NCBI RefSeq assembly: GCF_000372725.1
Contig: NW_005194754.1
Coordinates: 111,252 to 175,251, forward strand
Direction: 5' to 3'
Origin: Emiliania huxleyi CCMP1516
Taxonomy: Eukaryota; Haptophyta; Isochrysidales; Noelaerhabdaceae
Length of the DNA: 64,000 bases
The position numbers and the translations under genes were made by a program. Numbering within the stretch: position 1 is the first letter of the stretch; the number at the start of each line of letters is the position of its first letter. Shown piece after piece: positions 30,739 to 41,454 of this stretch. Under the pieces are notes generated by a model. That model had not been told where the DNA came from. It saw only the letters and a program-made list of their open reading frames with translations, and searched no databases.

Positions 30739-32035
30739 ATCAGACACCTCCGAGGGAGCACATATCCGGTGGCGATACCCCCCGGAGTCAGTATGCAACA
30801 CCTCGGTGTGAATTACTTTCAACCAACAATGCGCGTATCGCCCGCCTCCGGTCCGCCTCGCCCCTAGCCCTACAACCTCATCATTCCCAAGTGTGACCTC
30901 CCCAGGGAAAATGGTGTGCTGCCTTCACCTTTTGCCGGCTAAAATCTAGAGAGACCAAGTTCAAAAATCTCTCTCTCTCTCAAAATCTAGGCTAAAGTCT
31001 GCCATTTGCTCATCGAGATCAGAATCTTGCGCAATCTCGTGCAATCTCCCCGCGATCTCAATTAATCTCGCGGTCCAGATGAGGGCTATCCGAAAGTTGG
31101 TTCCCAGTAATGACCAACAACAACATGACAAATCATAAAGACAACTCTCTGCGCAAGATTCATTGTACAATGTCATTAATTTTTTATTTTTGGCAGACAT
31201 GCACCACGCGCGATCTTCATCGGCTACGACAGGGATAGCAGAGGCGCTACTTATATCGGTCCAGACCGATAGCATACGTATCAGAGTGCCAGCGCCCGGA
31301 CTGTTATGTAGCGCCAGTGTCACATATCACCAGTTAGACCGATATGAGCGCGAGCGTTATGCAGCGATCTGGGGCGCTATGACCTATGAGCGGTCGGGGT
31401 AATATGTACCACGCAAAAGCCGATATGTAGCGCTGCCGATGTGTATCGATTAGTAACGCTCGAAACGCACCCGGCAGCGATAGCACACACACTCCACTGA
31501 CTGGTATATAGCGCACCAGGCGTTATTGCTAGCGGGTAGCGGCGCCGATATGGTATCACCGCCACAGGGGTGACACATAAAGTTTAAAGAGGCCCTGCAT
31601 ATCACCGTCCAGCGAACGTATCGCCCGAGGCGACATGTAGCGCGGCGGCCCTTCCGAATTCTTTTCGGGTGTACCTGTGCTAGTGCCAGTGCGCGCCAGT
31701 GTCTTCGGCTCACGCCAGGGCGCTCGTTGCTCCTCAGTCTCTTTGTATCTTCCATACTGCATTTATCAGAAGACGCGCCAGTCCCGTGCCCAGTGTCGTG
31801 CGAGGGAGTTGGGTTGTAAAATTCTTTTCGGCCTGTGTTAGTGCCAGTGCGCGCCAGCCCCGTGCCTAGTAAAGAAAGAAAATTAGGTGAAGATTCTTTT
31901 CGGCTAAGGACTCCGAGGGTCGCTGCGGTGCCGGGCAGTGAGAAGAAGCCGGCCGGAGGCTCTCGCCGAGCATCCGCGTCGGCCGTACCACTGGCTTGAG
32001 CAGAGCAGAGAGCGCGGTGCACACGCCGTCTCGTG
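30739..32035. other. Gene-free stretch of lower GC with small repeats
   Basis: CT-rich tracts (30726-30735, 30967-30981). GAATCTTGCGCA at 31021 is mirrored by TGCGCAAGATTC at about 31150, suggesting a ~140-bp hairpin-type element. 31240-31560 is rich in TAGCGC and ATATCGG words. ATTCTTTTCGG..TGTTAGTGCCAGTGCGCGCC occurs at about 31660 and 31812, with a third copy near 7706. No protein-coding gene is seen before 32036. Confidence 0.45.
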
Positions 32036-35000
32036 ATGGAGAAGGTCATGGAGTCCGCGTACACGGTCGGCGTACGCGGCGCTCAGTATCTGTGAGCGCC
32101 GGCTCCTGTCCCGTCCTGTGTGCGTTTGCACATCGCCAGTGAGCACGCCGCGGCTCGTAGGTGGTGGTTCGTGGCCAACTTCTTCCTCATGTTTGCCGAG
32201 TGTACCGGCCGCATGTTCGGGACGGTTGGCATGATTGCGATGGGAGCGCTCATCTACGAGGGGTGCGGCGAGCATGCAGGAGTGCTGTGCAACAAGCCGG
32301 GCGAGGTGTTCGAGCTGTCGATATTTGGCGTCGACATCGGCTCCGACCCCGAGATGACCGGCTGGGGCGTCTTCGCCTTCATCGTCGGCGTCGTCCGACC
32401 GCTGCTCGGCCGGTCCCGCATTCTCGAGCTTATGAGCCATCCTTTATTATTCAGGCGCCGTCTGGCTGCCGCTGGGGTGGTCGGGCGTCGATGTGGCAGT
32501 CCTCTCTGCGCTCGGGCCGACGCTGATGGTCTGGCTGCTGCCGAGCCTGCAGGGCAACTGCAACGACTTTCTCGGCGCGGCGGGGCCCGACCGGTGGGAC
32601 GTGTCCCTCCTCGGCTACCTCCACCTCTCCCGCGTGATGGGAACCTTCGTCGCCGCAGTCTACCCGGTGTGCCCGAGCCCATCGCGCGCGCACGCGCGGC
32701 GCTCTCCCCCACCTCACAAGCTCGGCCCGCGGGCAGGGCCTGATGATCCTCTTTGTGCGCGGCGGGATTGGCGCGTGGCCCGAGGACGGCGGACGGTTCG
32801 CAACGATGGAGGACGCGACGCTGACAAAGCTGCGCGGCTCCGTCGTCGCGGGCGGCGCCTTCTTCTGGATCTGGCTCGTCGTGGGGGCGACGCTGCGGCA
32901 GCGGCCCGACTGGGGCCCGCCCTCGATGACTCCGCTGCAGGTGGACGCGGGCTGCTTCTCCGTCTTCCTCCTCTTCACCGGCGCGCACATGTGGCTCCAG
33001 CACTCGCTCGAGCCGACGCGGGCGACGCTCGGCTGCATCTCGGCGCGACGCGCCCGCCGAGGGAGCGGCCCGCGCCGCTGCAACTCAGCTCGCCCTCGCC
33101 CGCCCAGGTGGCCGGGCTCGCCGGCGGCTCAACGCTCGCGCTGCTCGCCGCGGGCGGGTTCCAAGGGAAGCCTTTCCAGGGCGTGTCGCACGCGACGGGC
33201 GACTCGCCGGCAGGGTGAGGAGAAGGAGAGCGAGAGAGACGGGGCTCGCCGGCAGGGTGAGGAGAAGGAGAGCGAGAGAGACGGGGCTCGCCGGCAGGGT
33301 GAGGAGAAGGAGAGCGAGAGAGACGGGGCTGCCGGCAGGGGTAGGAGAAGGAGAGCGAGAGAGACGGGGCTCGCCGGCAGGGTGAGGAGAAGGAGAGCGA
33401 GAGAGACGGGGCTCGCCGGCAGGGTGAGGAGAAGGAGAGCGAGAGAGACGGGGCTCGCCGGCAGGGGTAGGAGAGGCGGAGAGGGACTCGCCTGCTGGGG
33501 GAGTGGTCCGAGGGGCGAGGGGAGGGAGGGGTGTGGCGGGCGTGGGGCGGACGCGGCGGCGGCGCGCCCCTATAGGCAGCGCGCCGATTGGGATGAAGGT
33601 CGCTGACTAAGGTTGCTGACACCCTAGGCACCGCTTCGACGGCGTGCTCCAGATGTCGAGGCCGTTCGACGAGCGGGGCTACTGCGGCCCGGGCGTGCCT
33701 TGCCCGCCGTCGATGCAGGATATTGTCGCGGGCTCCGCCAACCTGACCGACGACTTGTGGGGCGTGCTCGAGGAGGGCCTCTGGCCGGAGCGGTGCAGCG
33801 AGGCGATCGACTGCAGCTGGACGGGCATGTACTCCTGCCCCGGGCAGCAGGCTGGCGCGGCGGGCGTCGCGAAGGACGACAGCTCGGACGAGTACTACTG
33901 CTGCTGCGAGGAGGAGATGTGGCGGACGGCGGCGAGCCTCGACCGGCCCGAGCCAGTCAACATCAGCTGTTGGGGCTCGTGGGACGGGCGGCTCGTGCTT
34001 CCCTTCACCGAGCAGGACCCGTCCTCGCTCGGCTCGGAGGTGCCCTCCTGCGCCGGCCAGAGCTGGAGGCCGATCCCGTGGGGCGAGGGCGGCGCCGCCA
34101 CGCCGGCGGGCGGAGTGATGGCCGCCCTCAGCAACGTCACCGCGCCGAGCGCGCAGGGGCCCGTCACTGCGGACGCACTCGCGAGCTTCGCGCTGGCGGG
34201 CGGGGGGGCCAACGGGAGCAACTTCGCCTTGCTCGGCGCCAAGCAGGACGAGGTGTTGGGCGCCGATTCGGCGATGCTGTGGCGGCTGCAGGCGACCGCG
34301 CTGAGCGCCGTCTTTTGGTTCCCCGTGCTGCACACGATTGCGACGCACCCGGACGGCGTGTGGGCGGTGTTCGGCTGCCAGTACCGCAGCAGGTGGTGGG
34401 TGGACGCTGGCATGTGGGTCTACGGGCCGATGGCGTCCAAGAAGGAGGTCGGCATCGTGACGGTCACCGCCGAGACGGCGAAGACCGTGCTGCGCAACGA
34501 GCGCGGCTCGTTCCGGAGCTGGTTTTCGCGGCTCTCCGCCGTCGGGCCGACCGCGTTTCTGCTCTCGCAGCCGTGGCAGCACTACGTCGGCTTCGCGCCC
34601 GCGCCCGCGTGGATGGTCGCCTCGCTCTCCGGCTACATCGACAGCCCCGCTGCGACCGCGCTGCACGGCGCCGTCTTCTTCGGCTCCTTCCTCAACATGT
34701 GGAGCTTCGGCAACAACGCGATGGCGCGGCCCGAGGGCACCTGGGTCGGCCCGCTCGAGAAGGTCTTCACGGGCACCTTCCTCGGCTACTACCAGTGGAT
34801 GTTCCTGCTCATGTGCATCGTCAACACCGGCTGGCTCGAGATTGCGCACCAGTTCCTCGGGCTCGCCTTCCCGCTCGCGGCCTTCTTCTACCTGGTGGCG
34901 ATCCTCTGGTTCAACTGCTCGTGGATCATCTGCGTCGAGACGGTCTCCACCGTCCTCTTCGGCCTCGGGGGCGCGTACCTCACCCTCAAGGCGCGCACCA

Positions 35001-35341
35001 ACGATGACGTCAAGCTCTTCTGGCCCTACTCCTTCACCGCCTACAACCGCTTCTGGCTCGGCGAGGCGGTCGTCCTCATCGCCGTCGCGTGGTTCACGCA
35101 CTTCCAGCACGTCCAGCTCATCCGCACATCGGAGAAGCGGCTCGGCGACTCGTCCACCGCGCGCGCGGCGCCGGCGATCTCCTCGCGCTCGGCGCGGACC
35201 TCGGCGCGGACCTCGGCGCCGGCGACGCGCGACGGCTGGTACATGCTCGAGGAGGGCGCGCCGCGGCGCGACCGGACGGTCGTGGCGGAGTATGTCCGGC
35301 TACAGCGCGAGAGGAGGAAGGAATGGACTAGGATGGTGTGA
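32036..35341 (+). CDS. Orphan Cys-rich multi-pass membrane protein
   Basis: Exon 1 (32036-32091, MEKVMESAYTVGVRGAQY) joins over a 48-nt GTGAGC..CCAG intron to LEHAAARRWWFVANFFLMFA. Later exons add hydrophobic spans: FFWIWLVVGATL, AGCFSVFLLFTGAHMWL, AGLAGGSTLALLAAGG. The intron at about 33218-33625 is a minisatellite. The last exon holds a Cys-rich, probably lumenal/extracellular region (CGPGVPCPP, CSEAIDCSWTGMYSCPG, YYCCCEEEMW, N-glycosylation-type NVT and NGS), then at least five more helices (LSAVFWFPVLHTIAT, WMFLLMCIVNTGWLEIA, FPLAAFFYLVAILWFNC, VSTVLFGLGGAYLTL, VVLIAVAWFTHF) and a basic tail. I do not recognise the family. Transport or cell-surface roles are guesses. Exon limits at 32.4-33.2 kb are approximate. 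Confidence 0.65.
33205..33475. repeat. Intronic minisatellite, ~42-bp unit x6
   Basis: The unit starts CGCCGGCAGGGTGAGGAGAA and ends GAGAGCGAGAGAGACGGGGCT. It repeats about six times with single-base changes. Unit length is a multiple of three, so neighbouring frames stay open across it, which mimics coding sequence. Confidence 0.85.
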
Positions 35342-35416
35342 GAGCCCACGTCCAGATTTTTCGTGCCCTAGGCTTAGCTGAGAGAAGGGGGAGAGGAGAG
35401 GTTTAGGCCGGGACCA

Positions 35417-35418
<2 letters not shown>

Positions 35419-35502
<84 letters not shown>
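35419..35502. repeat. (GT)n microsatellite, ~42 units
   Basis: An almost pure GT tract running into GT-rich degenerate sequence to ~35550, in the 3' flank of the multi-pass membrane gene. Confidence 0.95.
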
Positions 35503-35505
<3 letters not shown>

Positions 35506-35559
35506 TCGGTCTGTGTCTGTGTTGCTGTGTCTGTGTCTGTGTACTGTGTGCGCGCGGGT

Positions 35560-36640
35560 CTGGAGGCAGGCCATTACATGCCGCATGAATCAGCAATAAC
35601 ATGAGCTGGTGGTTGACAGGGTACGTTTCTAAGTCTAGAGAAAAAGGAAACTAGAAAGAAACAAACGGTATCAAAAAGAAAACAAATCAAGCCCCGGCGA
35701 GGGAGTCCCTGGGTTCCGGCTCCTAGCCAGATAGAGGGAGTGGACCGTGAGTTGACCAGGGGTTGTGCGCTGGGCCCTCCTGCTCGGCTCCAGCCAGTAG
35801 ACAAGTCTTGTGTTAGTGAGTATTCTTGATACGAATCCACGACGACACACACCAGTCGACTCGCATCGGTTGCCTCTATGAACGGCGGAGCTATTCTCGC
35901 GTCCACACCACACCTGGCTCCAACGTGGACACGCCCATAGCTGGGGACACTACTAGAGGTCACGCATGGCATCACAGAAGTTTTGTTCTGGGCCCCCAAA
36001 GGCATCTCTAGCAGTGTCGTTACGCATGCCCCCTCCCCTCCTGGGCGCATGCGCCTCACGTCTCGCCAGAGCATAAGCCCTTGGTGTGCGACGAGACGAG
36101 TTTTTCGCCATGCAGCGAGCAGCAAGCCGCCCGCCGCAAACAGCCGGAGGCATCGCCACGGCACTGACTGCGCCGCGGTCCCGCACCCGTCGACGACGCT
36201 CCCCCCGCGGAAGACCGCGCGTAGCGACGCCTTGACGATCGAGATGAGCGTGCCTGAAGCTCGCCCACCTACTGCTCCTGAGAGTTGGTTACGAGTGGGA
36301 TCGGCTCCCCCCCTTGGGATCACAGCTTCCACGACCTAGACAAGTCTTGTCATCGTACGGTCATCAACAGAGTAAGAAGGATCTGACCTCGGGGCCGATG
36401 TGACCAAGCGCTGGTAGCGTGGTTTAACCTCACACCCATGGTCTCACAGTGTGCCGGCAGTCGCCGAGCAGTGTCGCTCACACAAGCCGCAGCACAAGTG
36501 ACTGAGGGCCAGTGAGGGCGAGCCCATCGCTGTCACAGCTGTGGCAGCCGCACAGTAGGCTGTGCCAACTGTGCAGAACGTGTGCGCAGCAGAGGAGCTG
36601 CTCTCCAGGCTTCTGTCGCAAAGAGCTGGAGACTGCATGC
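35560..36640. other. Gene-free stretch bounded in part by 14-bp direct repeats
   Basis: TAGACAAGTCTTGT occurs at about 35797 and 36338 in the same orientation, about 540 bp apart. A 252-codon minus-strand frame (35574-36332) covers the interval, but it shows no domain, crosses both GC-rich and repeat-like parts and is not called as a gene. Confidence 0.35.
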
Positions 36641-36641
36641 C

Positions 36642-37397
36642 GGCTAACCTCGGAATGTAAGCGCACTATGGCTGTGCTGTCTCCTACACAGCCATCTTAC
36701 CTAAGGATGGCTGAGCTAGCTGCAGTGCAGCCATAGCCTCGAGGCCGATGGCTGCAATACACACAGGGCAGCCATCCTGAGTAGGGTTGGCCCTGGAAGC
36801 TCGCTGCTGCAGCCATACCGCACGCCCCGGGGCGGGCCCTCATGGCTGAGCTGGCTATATCGCAGCCATCTTTGGTAAGATGGCTGGGGGACAGACATTT
36901 CAGCCATCTACTATGGCTGGGGCACAGTCAGTGCAGCCATCCTCCGGAGCATGGCTGGTGATAATTCGATGGGAGCCGACCGCCGCCCCCGCCACACACA
37001 CAAGTGGCTGCGCGCTTGCCGCCCCCGGCCTCGCGGGACGGCTGCCATTGGCTGCGCCATCCAATTATCACCAGCCATGGCTCTGGAGGATGGCTGCAAT
37101 CTCTATGCCCCAGCCATAGTAGATAGCTGAAATGGCTGAAATGCCTGTCCCCCAGCCATCTTACCCAAGATGGCTGCGATGTAGCCAGCTCAGCCAAGAG
37201 CTCACCTCGCTCGAGGCGGGCGGTATGGCTGCGGTAGTGCGTCTCCAGCCATGTCTACTAAGGATGGCTGCCGTGTGTGTGTTGCAGCCATCGGGCTGAA
37301 GGATGTGGTTGCACTGTAGCTAGCTCAGCCATCCTTAGGTAAGATGGCTGTGTAGGAGACAGCACAGCCATAGTGCGCTTACATTCCCAGGTTAGCC
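36642..37397. mobile_element. 0.75-kb near-perfect inverted repeat (hairpin) rich in CAGCCAT/ATGGCTG
   Basis: GGCTAACCTCGGAATGTAAG followed by CGCACTATGGCTGTGCTGTC starts the left arm and is mirrored at 37350-37397. Pairing continues inward almost to the centre (~36990-37050): ACACAGCCATCTTACCTAAG, CAGCCATCTACTATGGCTGG and GGCTGGTGATAATT all have mirror partners. The words ATGGCTG and CAGCCAT recur roughly every 20-40 bp. CATGCC occurs on each side (36636 and 37401), a possible but weak target duplication. There is no coding content. A folded transcript would form a long hairpin. Confidence 0.75.
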
Positions 37398-37563
37398 CTA
37401 CATGCCACCGAAAGCGCTGTCGAGGTTCGCCGAGCGCGGCGCAAGTTGAGGGACACCGTCACACGAGCGCGTTGGAGTATTCACTAGGACAAAACACCGG
37501 CCCATACCGTCCGCTGTGCAGCGAATGGTGCCCTAGCTCGTGTGTCGCGGCGAATACGCCAGC

Positions 37564-38709
37564 ATGGCCATGGGAAGCACGCTCGGCTCGGCAGACATGA
37601 CCAAGAAGTCCCGATATATCGCTCTTGCAGTCGTCAGCCAGCTCCTCTGGGGTACTTACCCGGCGCTCTCGCGCTACCTCCAGACTCGGGTTCCCGGCGA
37701 ACCGTCTGCTTCGGCCGTCCTCGCGGCCGTTCTCGTCATCGCGCTCGTCGCCATCGTGATCGATGTGGCTCGGTTGATCGCTGAGCGCCACGTCGCCGCC
37801 ACTGTCACCACCTCTCGTGCCACCGAGTCGGCGCCACCGGCCTCGCCTCTCAGCCCGTGGCCACCGTGTGCCGCGGCAGTCCGCGGGCTTGTGATCTACT
37901 GCCTCTTCACGCTCGGCCGAATGGGCATGAACATGGTAGCGTGCGGCCTGACCTATGCCTACATCAACGCGCTCGTGATGCTGACGCAGCCCTTCACCGT
38001 CGCTGCGCTCGAACGAGCTCTCTTCGGGACGGCGATGCCGCCTGGGCTCGGCCGGCTGCTCTTTCTGAGCACAGCCGGCTCGCTCCTCGTCATCAGCGCG
38101 CAGTCCGGGCTTCTCGGGAGCGCGACCACTCCAGTTGACACGCGCGCCCTCGGCCGCCGCGACTATGCGGGCATTGCGCTCCAGTTTCTGTCGATCCTCT
38201 GCTCGACCGGCGGTAGGCTGACCGTCAAGGGCACGAAGAAGCTCGTCACGCGGCACGAGCTTCTGATGGCGCAGTTCGGCTTCACCGCGGCGCTCCTCGG
38301 CGGCGTGACCGCCGCGGCCGACCGAGCGTCATGGCGAGCGCTGCTCGAGATGCGGGCGGACGGGTGGGCGTGCCTGCTCCTCCTCGCGCTCGGAGTCTAC
38401 GTCGTCGGCCAGAGTCTAAACGTGCTCGTCATTCGCGAGCTGTCGGCGACCCTCCTCACGTCGCTCTCCTCGCTGCGCTTGGTCGTCGCGACCGCCTCCT
38501 CGTACGCCCTTCTCGGCGAGCCAGTGGCCAATTGGCTGCAGTGGCTGGGCATCTTCACCGTGCTCGCCGCCGTCTCGCTGTACGTGACCGTGCAGTCGAG
38601 CGACGACGCGCCGCTGCCGGCGGCGGCCGGGGCTGTCGTGGAGCGCTCCCCTCTGGTGGGACTGACTTTGGTTGCGAGCACTTGTGTGAGCCAGAGCGTG
38701 GCTAGCTGA
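37564..38709 (+). CDS. DMT/EamA-type transporter
   Basis: Single exon, 381 residues from MAMGSTLG. About ten hydrophobic segments are visible: YIALAVVSQLLWGTYPALSR (the first helix, with the W-G-T-x-P/A pattern common in drug/metabolite transporters), VLAAVLVIALVAIVIDVA, GLVIYCLFTLGRMGM, YINALVMLTQPFTVAALE, LLFLSTAGSLLVISAQ, GIALQFLSILCSTGG, AQFGFTAALLGGVTA, LLLLALGVYVVGQSLNVLVI, LLTSLSSLRLVVATASSYAL, WLQWLGIFTVLAAVSLYV. The penultimate helix LRLVVATASSYALLGEP matches the conserved end of EamA domains. Substrate is unknown; sugar-phosphate, nucleotide-sugar and amino-acid carriers are all in this superfamily. It begins ~170 bp after the hairpin element. Confidence 0.75.
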   Translation: MAMGSTLGSADMTKKSRYIALAVVSQLLWGTYPALSRYLQTRVPGEPSASAVLAAVLVIALVAIVIDVARLIAERHVAATVTTSRATESAPPASPLSPWPPCAAAVRGLVIYCLFTLGRMGMNMVACGLTYAYINALVMLTQPFTVAALERALFGTAMPPGLGRLLFLSTAGSLLVISAQSGLLGSATTPVDTRALGRRDYAGIALQFLSILCSTGGRLTVKGTKKLVTRHELLMAQFGFTAALLGGVTAAADRASWRALLEMRADGWACLLLLALGVYVVGQSLNVLVIRELSATLLTSLSSLRLVVATASSYALLGEPVANWLQWLGIFTVLAAVSLYVTVQSSDDAPLPAAAGAVVERSPLVGLTLVASTCVSQSVAS

Positions 38710-39096
38710 CTCGGTGATTGTGATCAGGTGCGTCGTTGACTAGCACTAGGTCGTTGAGACACATTTCGGTTTGTTTATACTGTGCTCGATCTAGAGAGAC
38801 AGCAGACCCACACAATACTCTATATGTGCGCGGTGTGAATACACCGACGGTGTGTACGTGTGTTTGTGGGAGAGAGTGTGGGTGCTGGGTGTGTGTACGA
38901 TATATTCTCATGATCTCATCAGTGTTCTCTCTCCTTACTCCTACGGCTTTAAGCACAGCGTTTCTCGTACTTTCTCTCTCCCGCGCATGCCAGCTCCCGC
39001 CCCGCCACACTAGATTAAAGTTCAAGAACACAAAACGGACGCTGAGAGTGCACATGAATGCACAGACGCGCCGATTCGGCAGAACGAGGGCCGCGG

Positions 39097-41325
39097 TCAC
39101 ACCAGGTCCCTCAGAACGCGATACTTGGCAGACTCGCGTTCGCCGACCGCCGCCACCACGGCGGGGGGCGCCTTGAAGGAAGGCGCATCCGAAGGCTTCG
39201 CTCCGGCCGGCGAGAGCACGGCGCGCGAGCCGTCTGCCGGGCTCCTCGTCCGCATCGACTCGGCGCCCAAGCCGCTCCAGCCGCGGGTGCGCGCCGCCTC
39301 GATCTGCGCCTGGCCGGGCCGCCCCTGCCGCTGCGCCGCCGCCTCCAGGCAGGGGGAGAGGCAAGGGAGCAGCCGACGGAAGGCGCCCCTCCTGCCTGCG
39401 CTGCCCCTCGCCCCCGGCCCGCCGCCGCCGCCGCCGCCGACCACCACGCTGCTCACCGCCGCCTCGTCGATCGCGCTCACCCACTCCTCCATCAGCTCTG
39501 GCGATGGCGCGTGCAGGACAAAGTCCGAGTGGTGCCCGAGCTCGAAGCCGCCCGTCGCGCCGGCCGACGCCTTGAGCGACTTCATCCACTTGCCGCCCCT
39601 TGCGGGCGCGAGCCGAAAGGCGCTCGACGGCCGGAGCCCGCAGCAAGGCCCCCGCACCTGCGGTCGCGCGACGCGACCATTGGCCTCAGCCGCGCGCGCC
39701 GCTTGTGGCGGGGAGGGGAGGCGCTCTCTCGCCGGCGCGGCGGCAATGTCCTCGAGCGGAACCAGGCCGAGGGGCAGCGCGTCGTCGGGGGCGTTGAAGT
39801 AGTAGAGAACCTGTTGGCACTCACCGAGAGCCCTTCCTGCTCAGTGCTGCTAGGGTCGGGGGCGCTGAAGCAGCAGAGGGCCGAATTGGAGAGGATGAAG
39901 TAGCGCCGCGCCTATGGGAAGGGTCTCGGAAGGTTCTCGGATGATAGTTGGGCGCAGGAGAGGATGCAGAAGCGCCGCGCCGTCCGCCACGCGCAGCACA
40001 CGCCGCAGCAGCCGCCCCGCCCCCCGTGCTTGAGCAGCCACCCCTGCGCGGAGGACTCGATGAACTCGCGCTGCTCGATCTTGACCTCGCGCGCGACGAC
40101 GGAGGAGTACAGCTGCTCGAGCAGCTCGCGCGGCAGGTCTGCACCTACTCGCGCCTCTCGCCAGCCTCACGCACGCCTCGGCTGCACCTCGAGACAGCTC
40201 TCACTGGCCCCCACCGTCGTCGATGCCGCGGTTGTTTGACACAAACTGGTCCGACGTCATCTTTGCCGCCTCGGGGATGCGCGGCGAGTGCGCGTCGACG
40301 TTGAGCATGATGAGCGAGTAGCACAGCACGTACACCTGCGGGCGAGGCTATATATCCAGCTCGCGTCCGGAGAGGGACGCGCGCGCGCTTAGCGGCGGCT
40401 AAGGCGGGCGAACACGGAGGCGGCAGGCGGTGATGGGCGGCAAGCGGCGGCGGGCGACTTGCGGCGGGCGGGGGGCGGTGCTGCGCGCCGTGTCTGCGCG
40501 AGAGAGGGCGCCGGCGGCGTGGCATGCGGCGTAGCGGGCAGCGAACGTCTCGATGACGCGCGCGATCTGCTGCGCCTCGCCGGGCAGCCTGAAGAGCGAG
40601 AGGAAGAAGCGGAGCGCCTCGTCGAGCGGCAGGCTGCGCAGGTCGAGCCGTGCCACAAGCGCGAGCAGCACCGGCCCTGCGTCTGGGCGGCCGAGGTAGT
40701 CGCCGATCCGGTTGGTGGAGAGGCGCTTGCAGGTGAGCAGCCAGCGCGCGACCTCGTCCGCCGAGAGCCCGCCCCCCGCAGGCGCAAAGTCCGCGCCGCT
40801 CACCGAGCCGGGCTCCATCAGCGCTCGCACCGTCAGGACGGGCTTTTGGTTGAAGTTGTGAGCGGCACGGCGCGGCACCGGCGGCGAGACCGGCATGTCG
40901 ACGACGATGCTTCGGCCGTCGATGCACACGTGCACGAGCTCGTACGCTCGCTCCTCCTCCACCGCGCCTTGCTCCGTCCACACGCGCGAGACGGAGGAGC
41001 GCAGCCGAGGCTCCCCCAGCTGCGGCACGCTTGCTGGAGCGCCGACCGCGGGGGTGGCGCTCGGCGACAGCAGGAAGTCGGCGTCTTCGCTGTCAATTCT
41101 CGTGGCCTCCGCCGCGCTCAGCAGCGGCGTAGACGCGCGAGTGTCGACCGAGTACTGTCGCACTGAAGGTGCAGGCACCGCTATGCTAGCACCGCCAAAG
41201 GTCACGACCGACGGCGGAGCAGCCGCGCTGCTGCTGAGCACTGGCGAGCAGCAAGCGATGGCACCGCCGGCAGACACAGGGGGAGCGCCGTCGGAGCCGG
41301 GCCGCAATCGTTTGCTCCAATCCAT
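39097..41325 (-). CDS. Cytohesin-like ARF guanine-nucleotide exchange factor (Sec7-PH)
   Basis: Activates ARF GTPases at membranes. Exon 1 (from MDWSKRLRPG) has a ~170-residue variable head, then the Sec7 domain: HNFNQKPVLTVRALME, RIGDYLGRPDAGPVLLALVA, DEALRFFLSLFRLPGEAQQI with the catalytic Glu of FRLPGEAQ, and FAARYAACHA. A small exon near 40335-40225 supplies VYVLCYSLIMLNVDAHSPRI, then MTSDQFVSNNRGID, the Asn/Asp-containing hydrophobic groove motif. The next exon reads DLPRELLEQLYSSVV and opens the PH domain with GWLLKHGG and ARRFCILSCA (about 40140-39945). Further exons continue the PH domain (QQVLYYFNAPDDALPLGLVP; HHSDFVLHAPSPELMEEWVS) and a C-terminal tail. No Lys/Arg-rich polybasic tail as in animal cytohesins is obvious. 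Intron ends are approximate. Only the Sec7-PH pair is present, unlike large BIG/GBF types. Confidence 0.85.
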
Positions 41326-41454
41326 GGTAGCTGCGCGAGCGCCCGCGTGCTAGGACGGCGACAGTGAATTCGCGGCGGTCGTCCTTCGCGCGCGAGGTGT
41401 ACATTATGAGTCGCTACTTGAGTAAAAGAATTTTATTGGGCGGGTTTATTCTGC

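Noticed and set aside
32975..35110. 711-codon minus-strand frame
   Set aside because: It is the antisense shadow of the Cys-rich membrane gene and its 42-bp repeat; it is Arg/Glu/Ala-rich without domains.
35574..36332. 252-codon minus-strand frame
   Set aside because: No domain, no helix pattern and no relative in the window. Long frames are expected by chance at this GC content, and part of it lies between direct repeats.
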